A DNA stretch of 8,002 bases from Victivallales bacterium (GTDB lineage Bacteria > Verrucomicrobiota > Lentisphaeria > Victivallales > JAADHT01): NCBI GenBank assembly GCA_016930955.1, contig JAFGFR010000102.1, positions 1-8,002 on the forward strand. Direction: 5' to 3'. The translations under genes were made by a program, and so were the position numbers. How positions within the stretch are numbered: the stretch's first letter is position 1; every line of letters starts with the position of its first letter. Shown here one piece after another: positions 1 through 6,295 of this stretch. The notes beneath the pieces are model-generated. The model searched no databases, was not told the DNA's origin, and saw nothing but the letters and a program-made list of their open reading frames with translations.

Positions 1-25
1 ACAGGTATGCCCGCTCCCGCATCGG

Positions 26-64
26 CGTGGCCTCGCATCCAAAATAGCAGGCCGCGCGGCCACG
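26..64. repeat. GC-rich imperfect inverted repeat downstream of the operon
   Basis: Arms at 26-36 and 54-64 are complementary at 10 of 11 positions, with a 17-nt spacer. The right arm lies in a perfect 12-bp palindrome, GGCCGCGCGGCC (50-61). It follows the last gene on the minus strand and may act as a transcript-end or RNA-stabilising hairpin, or be part of the adjacent dispersed repeat. There is no good T-run after it, so terminator function is only possible. Confidence 0.5.
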
Positions 65-85
65 GGTAGTTTTGAAATTGGCTCT
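61..85 (-). repeat. Repeat copy just downstream of the esterase gene
   Basis: The plus-strand core TTGAAATTGGCTCT at 72-85 begins 10 nt beyond the esterase stop (TGA at 98-96). It matches the copy at 1955-1977 with one mismatch and one 2-nt gap. The two copies are direct repeats framing the esterase gene about 1.9 kb apart. Confidence 0.65.
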
Positions 86-95
86 AATGTGAAAA

Positions 96-2078
96 TCATT
101 TAACTACACCGAAGAAAAGATCATCCATCCAGATATTGTCTTCAGGGGCGGATCCGCTTCCCAGGATGAGAAGGGCTTTCGCCGCATCGGCAGGCGCCGT
201 AACGAGCATTTCAAATTTCCCGTACTCCGTCAGAAGTGAAGGGTTTATCATGTCATACTTGATGAAGCTGCCATCCTGTCTGCTCCAGTTGATCTGCATG
301 CGCCCCTTAAGGCCGTCACGCACGGCGCGGTAGTGGACAACAAGACTGTATTTCTTCCCACCCGTCACCGGCCTGCCTGCGGCAAGGTACTGCTTGTCGC
401 CTCCAAGCACGATGACGGATGTCGTTCCGGAATGGGCGTTATCCTTGGCATCGTCCCAGTGGGGGCCGTTGACGAAATTAAAGTTCATCTTATGCTCCTC
501 GAAAGAAGGATCCTCGATTAGATTCTCCCCTTCCGCCGGAGCCTTGACATCAGCTGGCCTGGCAGAATTTTCAGGAGTGGAAATTGCGGCTGGCTTAAGA
601 CCTCGCCACTTTGGATACTCGGGGATTTCGACCGTGTCAGATGCGGATTTCGCGCCAGTCTCGTCCTCCACCAGCCCATATGCGACCATTTGTTCACCGT
701 CCTTTGGCGCCGGAACCGAAAGCACCCAGCCGCCGTCCTTTTCTGTAGCTGGCTGCACGGCCCATGTGGCGGATCTGTTCGGATCATCTTGATTCCTGCC
801 GAACCAGAAGGTCTTCACCGGCATAGTCTTGAATGCGTATTCCACTCGGGTCAGTTTGGAAGGGGCATTGACTTTCATCGTAAGCAGAACCTTGTCCCCA
901 TCATTTTGGGCATCCAGTGCCGTGATTTCCGGAAACGCCGGAGCTGTACCAAGGACTGATTTGAAATAGCGCAGGGGAATCTCTTCGTTCAACACCTGGG
1001 AATGATTGTCATTGGGCAGCATGATCAATCTTTTTGGAGTTGGAATCGCGCGATATGTGTGAAGGACAATCGGCATCCAGAAGAAAATGTCGTCAGTTCC
1101 GGAAAGCATTAATACGCTGGACTTGTAATCCTGCATGTAATGTTTTGGATCGAGTAGGGCAAGCCAGGCGTCCTGATCTTCTTTGGAGGTCATGGCAATG
1201 GGTCCGAAGTAGCCTCCGAAAAACCCCGGCATATCCCTTATGAAGCCACATCCGTATTTGACTGCGGCCGCCTTGAGCCCGGGCTCAAATCCAAGAGTTA
1301 GAAGCGACAAATGCGCGCCGGCGGACATCCCTGACAAACAGAGCTTGCCGGAGTCCACTTCCTGACGGCTACGCAGGAACATGAATGCGCGACGGACAAA
1401 TCGTACGCCGTTGGTGATTCCATCGACCTCAACGCCGTAGCTTTTCCATCCGTGAGGCGGCGCCTTTTCCTTCTCTCCCTCAGGCAGGCGCCTGGCCAGA
1501 TTGCCAGGGCTTATGAATTCTGAGCAAGGCGGCTTACGGGGTTCTTTACGTTCACTGGCTGGACCGCACCAGTCAATGGATATGCATGCGAACCCGTTTT
1601 TCGCATAGAATACCGCCGCGTCGGGAGACAGAACTTTCAAGCCTGCGCCATGAAGCTGTACTACTCCGGGATATATCCCCTCCTTTTCCGGACGACAGTA
1701 GAATCCATATATCCTCGTCGGCTTGCCGTTGAACGGCGCGCCAGCAAAATACAGTTCCGTCACCTTTACGCCGGAATCGGTCTCCTCTGACATGACCTCG
1801 ATGTCCGGAGGGAGTTCCTTGAAATCCGGCACCAAGAAAAAACTTTCATCAGCATGGCATAAAAAACTGAGCCCGACAATCCCCGCGATCAAACAGTAGA
1901 TGGTCAGCCATTTCGCCGCACCGTCTTCCGCGCCTGCGCTCACAATGCGGCTCACACGGAGTGTTGAAATTGGCTCTTCTGCCATAAAATTTCTCATTTC
2001 TGTCATTTCTGCACGCCTCGTTTTATCGAAATTCATCGCTTCCAAAATCGGGATTCGGGTTGAACCCGTAAGGCTCAT
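96..2078 (-). CDS. Secreted α/β-hydrolase carbohydrate esterase with C-terminal carbohydrate-binding domain
   Basis: This 660-residue protein resembles acetyl-xylan-esterase, dienelactone-hydrolase or prolyl-oligopeptidase-type esterases. The oxyanion-side motif is HGAG (143-146). The nucleophile elbow is GMSAG with S252, the acid is D329 or D330 in SGTDD, and the histidine is H359 in PNDNHSQ, so the triad is complete and in family order. Residues about 385-490 form a linking β domain. Residues about 518-660 look like a CBM4/9-type jelly roll, starting NLIEDPSFEE and ending IWMDDLFFG. Likely role is removal of acyl groups from a polysaccharide outside the cytoplasm. The N-terminus is odd: the hydrophobic signal segment is at about 58-73 with cleavage near CHA|DE, behind some 56 residues that overlap a repeat. 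The ATG at 2078 has AGGAGG 7 nt upstream, so it is kept, but later starts (M15, M25, M28, M32) are possible. Exact substrate is unknown. Confidence 0.83.
   Translation of the reverse strand: MSLTGSTRIPILEAMNFDKTRRAEMTEMRNFMAEEPISTLRVSRIVSAGAEDGAAKWLTIYCLIAGIVGLSFLCHADESFFLVPDFKELPPDIEVMSEETDSGVKVTELYFAGAPFNGKPTRIYGFYCRPEKEGIYPGVVQLHGAGLKVLSPDAAVFYAKNGFACISIDWCGPASERKEPRKPPCSEFISPGNLARRLPEGEKEKAPPHGWKSYGVEVDGITNGVRFVRRAFMFLRSRQEVDSGKLCLSGMSAGAHLSLLTLGFEPGLKAAAVKYGCGFIRDMPGFFGGYFGPIAMTSKEDQDAWLALLDPKHYMQDYKSSVLMLSGTDDIFFWMPIVLHTYRAIPTPKRLIMLPNDNHSQVLNEEIPLRYFKSVLGTAPAFPEITALDAQNDGDKVLLTMKVNAPSKLTRVEYAFKTMPVKTFWFGRNQDDPNRSATWAVQPATEKDGGWVLSVPAPKDGEQMVAYGLVEDETGAKSASDTVEIPEYPKWRGLKPAAISTPENSARPADVKAPAEGENLIEDPSFEEHKMNFNFVNGPHWDDAKDNAHSGTTSVIVLGGDKQYLAAGRPVTGGKKYSLVVHYRAVRDGLKGRMQINWSRQDGSFIKYDMINPSLLTEYGKFEMLVTAPADAAKALLILGSGSAPEDNIWMDDLFFGVVK
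1955..1977 (-). repeat. Repeat copy between the large gene and the esterase signal peptide
   Basis: The plus-strand core TTGAAATTGGCTCT at 1964-1977 is identical to the copy at 72-85. Extended to 1955, the two align with one mismatch and one 2-nt gap (23 positions here, 25 there), in the same orientation. This copy lies inside the esterase reading frame and encodes residues around EEPISTLRV (34-42), ahead of the signal peptide. Confidence 0.65.
1994..2011. repeat. Tandem duplication of a 9-mer
   Basis: TCATTTCTG occurs twice without a gap (1994-2002 and 2003-2011). In the minus-strand esterase frame it accounts for the repeated methionine and glutamate residues in AEMTEM (23-28). It lies within the atypical leader. 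Confidence 0.7.
2056..2068. repeat. 13-nt palindrome at the start of the esterase frame
   Basis: CGGGTT and AACCCG flank a single central base. The element begins 10 nt inside the annotated start at 2078 and, as RNA, could form a small stem near the ribosome binding site. Confidence 0.5.
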
Positions 2079-2081
2079 GGT

Positions 2082-5000
2082 TCAACCTCCTGTACCAGGA
2101 GCAGGCATCAGCGCTTGGGGCAGTTGTAATATTTTCAGGTCGCCCGGATCGCTTATAGCCAGCCAGAAGCCGTTGCCGGCGTTGCCTGCGTGAATCTTCA
2201 TTAAAATAATGTTCTCTCCCTTCTTCAATTTCGCCGGTATCTTCATCTCTCCCTTCCCCGGCGACTTGATCGGTCTGTCAAAAGGCCTTAGTACCAGTTC
2301 TCCATTCAGCCACACCTTTGCCCAGTAGTCAACGCCGAAACTAATCTCGACATCCCTTTCATCAGGGCTCTCAATCGAGGCGGTCGCGTAGCTTATCATA
2401 CCGCTCATCATCCCAAACGTCGTATATAAATCCACGTAGTTTGACGCATGCGGGTCGCACAGATTGCCCTTGGCATCCGATCCACTGACCGGCTTCCTCC
2501 ACTTTACGGCCTTATTATCCAGTCCCTCGTATGCCTTTGTGAAGTCCAGCTCCTTCTCGGGCCCTAAAACCTCATCCATCCTTCTGGAAAACTCCTCGGT
2601 CTTCCTTGTGTCTGACACCGTTGGGAACGGCCCTATAACCATGAAGGAATCAGGCTCTATATCCCTGTACACCGGATCGAGCAGCAAATAGAAAAGAGAA
2701 CTTTTTTTATCACCCTTTTGTGTCGTCACATTTCTTATCCCCTGCCCGATGGCAACAGGCTTGGATATAATCCCCTCGGCATAAAGGTCTTTGTTGATCC
2801 CCTGAGCCTCTATTCCCCCCCCATCGATTGAGATAAGCGGCCTCTGGAAGGAATCATCTGTAACGGACGAATACCATATCCGGTATTTGTTCCTATAAGG
2901 GATGTCAATGCTGAATTTCGTCTCATCATCGCATATAAATATCCTTGTCCCGGACAGCGCTTTTGTTATCTCCCCCGCGTCAGCCACCCTGCCTCCCCCA
3001 TTGCCCTTGGCGTTCTCCATGATCTTGTCAGGAAGCATCGCCTTCTCGGGAATACCCGGCATCTTCCTGTGAAAAAGCCCCTCGGGATAGGATTCCAACG
3101 CCTCATATGCCTTTATGAGGTATCTGTGCAGCAAAGCCTGTCTTGTCTTCCAGTATTTCCCCTCTTCAAAAAGTTTTTTCGCTTCAGTGATCTTTTTTTC
3201 AGCATTCTTCATATCCACAGGCGAGATCGGCAGGATGGTTATTTCCGGCATCTCCCGCTTTATCAGGTTCTCAGCATTCTCGATCAGCTTCTTCAGGGCA
3301 TCTTTCTCCTTCTCCGGCACTTTCACGTTTATTGACTTTGGAATGACGCCTGAATCGTCATGATAGGAGATCATCTGGTATGGATCGAGTTTTATTTTTA
3401 ATGCGTTATTTTCCGTTATTATCTTCTCATCCGTTGTGATCCTTTTGATTTGCGGGGCTCCTGCAAACGACACCTCCGCCTCAACGGGATAATATGTCCT
3501 GTTGACGACATAGAAATACGTCTTCCCGTTCTCCTTACCATGCCACAGCGCTACAGGGTCTGTGTTTCCCAGAGCTTTCATGCCGATATCCGGCAAAGCC
3601 CTGTATTCGGGCAAAAACTTCCTCAGATACATCGGCTGGCCCAGTTCATATCCATGATTCCCATCGGAGAGCCACACGATATTCCCGTCCGCCATAGCGT
3701 TCGCAAACCTTTCAAGATAGTGTATCCCGGCAGGATTTACCGTCGCATCGGGGAATATCGTCTTGCCGTCTGATGAAACTGCCTGTGCAATTTCATTTGA
3801 CGAGTATCCGAGCTTTTCAAACGTCATATAAGTCCCCTCGTGGTTTGTCCCGAAATACAGGGCGGCAACCGTTCCATCCCCAATAGACCTTTCAGATACT
3901 TTTATCTGCTCAGTTGAGTTCGTCTGATCCCTTGACTCAGCCACTTTAAGAGGCTTGTCGTCGCCACGGTTTCCACCATCCGGGTAACTTCGGCTACCAT
4001 ATATTCTGACAGAGGGGCTTGCGGAATACAAAGACGGATCAATCCCTGTTTCCTTCAACACGCCGGCCCAGCCCTTTGTCTCGTAGTCCTCCGATGTCGC
4101 ATCGCCCCCGAAGTTCGCATCGCACAGGAATAAATGAAATTTTATGTCCGGCCTCGCATCTGTCAGTATGTTGGCAAGCCTCTTATGATAATCGGCTATC
4201 TTTCTGCACCTCCAGTCCACCCATTCGTCGTAGTTTTCGGACATAAGGTATTCATACCGCCTCTTGAATCTTTCCGGTGTATCTTTATCAACCGGAATCT
4301 TTATCCCAGTCTCCTTTTCAAACAATCCTATCGTATAGTCCTCATACCCCCAGTTTATCGAGGCGAACGACTGAAATCCACCAAAACACCAGCCCATAAA
4401 CCGCATTGAGATCCCTTCAAACGCAGGAGAGTCCTTATATCTTTGTGCAATCTCCCTGAACACATCCGACACCCATTCCTGAACGCCGGGGTGAACAGAG
4501 TTGTAGTATGGGTTGTGGTTGCTTTTCTGCCCGAACTCCCCCTGGTTCGATACAGTTAGCCAAGGCTTTCGCGGATTGTCATCGTCAAGAGTCCCTTGCC
4601 CGCCAAATCTTTTGTCAAGATATTCCATCAGAACAACGTTGGGCGGTATAAACACATCTCCCACGAACTTCATTCTATATTTTTCGCAGGTCAAAAGCAT
4701 CAACCTCATCACATCTTTTTTTATCGGTTCCTTCAGTGTGGCCGGGCCAGGCGGGAGGATGCCGATTTCATAGCCAGGTATTGTCTTCCCCGGCCAGAGC
4801 ATCGACTGATATACCGCAATCGTCGGATTCCACATGTTTATGCCCGCATAATTTGCCAGTTGCCCGACCCTTTCAGCAGGCTTCCACAGATTCGACCATT
4901 TGTCGCCTTCCGGCATCGCGCCATAAAAATTGAGATAGCGGAGCGGTTCCTCCTGATATATCCCATAAAGACGTCCGGAATCCTTCGCGTCCAATACTGG

Positions 5001-6227
5001 GAAACCTTCGGTTATACGGTAAATATTGACTTTGCTCACCGCCGCCCGTTGTCCGCTGTCCCAGTTGTAAAATATTAGCCGGGGATCCTTGTCGCGCGGG
5101 AAGAAATAAAATTCCTGAACCAGCATCTTGCCCGACAATGGATATACACCGCCGGAAAAATATCCAAGCGCCGGTTCCGAGGGGCCATATCTTTCGCAAA
5201 GAACTATCGGACAAGTCCTCCTGTCGTCATCAGGATACTCTATCTCAAGAAGATATGGCTCCTGGACAACAGGCAGGTCTAATTTATAGGCGAACCAGTC
5301 GGCGGCTTGCATGCCCATTTCCCTTCCCCTATCCCCGGATTCCCTGTAGCAGCCGAAACCAGCATCCACCACCCTTGTCCTCCCCTGAAAATAGTCAGGC
5401 TCCATCTTCGCCGCGTCAATTGTGCCAACAAGCTCCTTCTTCAGTTCTTTTGAGACTGCAATGTTTTTTTTAGTGTCAATGACCAGATATTGAACAATCC
5501 TGTCGCAGGGATTTCCGCCCGCATCAGTTATTTTGACATCAAACACACCCTCCTCTGTCGTCGGGAAGACAAGCGCCTCATTGTGATTTCCATCCCCAGC
5601 AGGTATCGCTATCTCTTTTTTTACTAATTCCTTGTTCTTTTCGACATCCGTGACTGTAAGGACGAGATTTGATTTTTCGTTTGATTTCGAGGATACCAGT
5701 GTTGCCGGGAATTCCTCTCCCTTCCTGAAAACAAGGTGATCCTTTTTAAGTTCAAGGGAAACCATCCCGGTAAGGTCCTTCGAGGATACAAGGGAGAATT
5801 TGGTCATATACGGAAGGCCGGGATGCCAGGGCCTCGAGAATCTCAAGGCGTGCGCGCCTTCCGTCAAATAGAGATTCAGCACCTTGAAATTGCCTCTCTC
5901 CTTAGTGTTTTCCCATACACCGCTCTCGAACGGTGTATGAATCAAGAAATTGCCGTCTAAAAACAGGTCGGTCCTCCATTGGGTCGCGGTGACATATAGC
6001 TCATACCAGCCCGTCGAGGGAACTTCAAACGTGTATTCCGCATCGCCAATACCTCTCAAGAAACCGCTCTTGATGACATCTTCCCTACCTTTCTCATCCA
6101 ATGTCGTGGAGCTGAACTCAGCCGCTTTTTTCTCCATTTGCCACAGCTCCCCGGCGAACATCGCTGTGGTCAGAAGAGATGCAGTCATGCCCATCGCCAA
6201 CGCAAACCATCTAATTCCTCTTGTCAT
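2082..6227 (-). CDS. Very large secreted multidomain protein with a putative GHL10-like barrel and several β-sandwich domains
   Basis: This 1381-residue exported protein has no name I can give with certainty. Visible layout: signal peptide about 1-25; jelly-roll-like domain about 30-150 (GWYELYVTATQWRTDLFLDG); Ig-like strands about 155-250; second β domain about 275-410; probable α/β barrel about 415-890; small β domain about 895-960; charged helical, coiled-coil-like stretch about 970-1045; β domain about 1080-1190; and a C-terminal domain about 1193-1365 opening with VIGPF and containing VDYWAKVWLNGEL. In the barrel, the order HPGVQEWVSDVFREIAQRY, DYTIGLFEKETGIKIP and WVDWRCRKIADYH recalls GHL10 (PF02638-like) proteins, but the usual DDY-type motif after the 'EGI' strand is replaced by SMRFMGW. 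E564 (SNQGEFG), E629 and D630 are candidate active-site acids, unproven. The ATG at 6227 has AGGAGA 7 nt upstream. Hand-counted GC is lower than in both neighbours. It could be a glycosidase or mainly a glycan-binding protein. Confidence 0.8.
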   Translation of the reverse strand: MTRGIRWFALAMGMTASLLTTAMFAGELWQMEKKAAEFSSTTLDEKGREDVIKSGFLRGIGDAEYTFEVPSTGWYELYVTATQWRTDLFLDGNFLIHTPFESGVWENTKERGNFKVLNLYLTEGAHALRFSRPWHPGLPYMTKFSLVSSKDLTGMVSLELKKDHLVFRKGEEFPATLVSSKSNEKSNLVLTVTDVEKNKELVKKEIAIPAGDGNHNEALVFPTTEEGVFDVKITDAGGNPCDRIVQYLVIDTKKNIAVSKELKKELVGTIDAAKMEPDYFQGRTRVVDAGFGCYRESGDRGREMGMQAADWFAYKLDLPVVQEPYLLEIEYPDDDRRTCPIVLCERYGPSEPALGYFSGGVYPLSGKMLVQEFYFFPRDKDPRLIFYNWDSGQRAAVSKVNIYRITEGFPVLDAKDSGRLYGIYQEEPLRYLNFYGAMPEGDKWSNLWKPAERVGQLANYAGINMWNPTIAVYQSMLWPGKTIPGYEIGILPPGPATLKEPIKKDVMRLMLLTCEKYRMKFVGDVFIPPNVVLMEYLDKRFGGQGTLDDDNPRKPWLTVSNQGEFGQKSNHNPYYNSVHPGVQEWVSDVFREIAQRYKDSPAFEGISMRFMGWCFGGFQSFASINWGYEDYTIGLFEKETGIKIPVDKDTPERFKRRYEYLMSENYDEWVDWRCRKIADYHKRLANILTDARPDIKFHLFLCDANFGGDATSEDYETKGWAGVLKETGIDPSLYSASPSVRIYGSRSYPDGGNRGDDKPLKVAESRDQTNSTEQIKVSERSIGDGTVAALYFGTNHEGTYMTFEKLGYSSNEIAQAVSSDGKTIFPDATVNPAGIHYLERFANAMADGNIVWLSDGNHGYELGQPMYLRKFLPEYRALPDIGMKALGNTDPVALWHGKENGKTYFYVVNRTYYPVEAEVSFAGAPQIKRITTDEKIITENNALKIKLDPYQMISYHDDSGVIPKSINVKVPEKEKDALKKLIENAENLIKREMPEITILPISPVDMKNAEKKITEAKKLFEEGKYWKTRQALLHRYLIKAYEALESYPEGLFHRKMPGIPEKAMLPDKIMENAKGNGGGRVADAGEITKALSGTRIFICDDETKFSIDIPYRNKYRIWYSSVTDDSFQRPLISIDGGGIEAQGINKDLYAEGIISKPVAIGQGIRNVTTQKGDKKSSLFYLLLDPVYRDIEPDSFMVIGPFPTVSDTRKTEEFSRRMDEVLGPEKELDFTKAYEGLDNKAVKWRKPVSGSDAKGNLCDPHASNYVDLYTTFGMMSGMISYATASIESPDERDVEISFGVDYWAKVWLNGELVLRPFDRPIKSPGKGEMKIPAKLKKGENIILMKIHAGNAGNGFWLAISDPGDLKILQLPQALMPAPGTGG
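2086..2091 (-). promoter_or_regulatory. Ribosome binding site of the esterase, embedded in the end of the upstream gene
   Basis: AGGAGG on the minus strand, 7 nt before the ATG at 2078. It is formed by the last two codons of the large gene (Gly-Gly), immediately before its TGA at 2084-2082. Stop and next start are 3 nt apart, an arrangement typical of translational coupling. Confidence 0.75.
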
Positions 6228-6293
6228 CTCGGCTTCTCCTTGTTCGTTTGTTAAAACTTCATAGTCCGCGTATCCACAGGGGAGCCAATTGGC
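6228..6293 (-). other. 66-nt spacer between glycosidase and large gene
   Basis: It contains most of the palindrome at the glycosidase stop, an AT-rich stretch (minus strand GAAGTTTTAACAAACGAAC) and the ribosome binding site of the next gene. No T-tract follows the palindrome and no convincing -35/-10 pair is seen, so read-through transcription is the simplest reading. Confidence 0.6.
6235..6240 (-). promoter_or_regulatory. Ribosome binding site of the large multidomain gene
   Basis: AGGAGA on the minus strand, 7 nt before the ATG at 6227. It supports this start, which also opens directly into a signal peptide (MTRGIRW followed by a hydrophobic core). Confidence 0.8.
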
Positions 6294-6295
6294 TC
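6282..6295. repeat. Perfect 14-bp palindrome at the glycosidase stop codon
   Basis: GAGCCAATTGGCTC is perfectly self-complementary and overlaps the TGA at 6296-6294. As RNA it can form a 5-bp GAGCC/GGCTC stem with an AATT loop. Its left half, GAGCCAATT, is identical to the core of the two repeats around the esterase gene. No U-tract follows, so it is not a standard terminator. Confidence 0.7.

Larger units (their letters stand above)
1911..2078 (-). other. Atypical leader segment of the esterase frame, rich in short repeats
   Basis: This segment encodes about the first 56 residues of the esterase frame. They contain no recognisable domain, have many charged residues, and precede the real signal peptide core, which is unusual for an exported protein. 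The DNA holds a 13-nt near-palindrome CGGGTTGAACCCG (2056-2068), a perfect tandem duplication of TCATTTCTG (1994-2011), and the dispersed repeat copy (1955-1977). It looks more like intergenic repeat DNA that happens to stay open than like evolved coding sequence. Whether it is translated is unresolved. Confidence 0.5.

Noticed and set aside
394..792. Open plus-strand frame opposite the esterase gene
   Set aside because: It lies fully inside the esterase catalytic-to-binding-domain region, has no domain-like sequence or good ribosome binding site, and is a shadow of the minus-strand gene.
1845..1875. Lipoprotein signal (cysteine in LSFLCHA of the esterase)
   Set aside because: The residues before the cysteine (S-F-L) do not fit a lipobox, and cleavage by signal peptidase I after CHA is more plausible.
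2049..2070. tRNA T-arm-like sequence (minus strand GGGTTCAACCCGAATCCC)
   Set aside because: No matching acceptor stem, anticodon arm or D arm is found around it, so no tRNA gene or tRNA-end attachment site can be supported.
2700..2710. A7 slippery site for programmed frameshifting in the large gene
   Set aside because: The reading phase (GAT AAA AAA AGT) does not fit an X XXY YYZ heptamer, and similar A7-A8 lysine runs occur throughout the gene with no alternative frame following.
4596..5078. 160-codon open plus-strand frame opposite the large gene
   Set aside because: Its translation is basic and low in recognisable motifs, and the opposite strand encodes a coherent barrel region.
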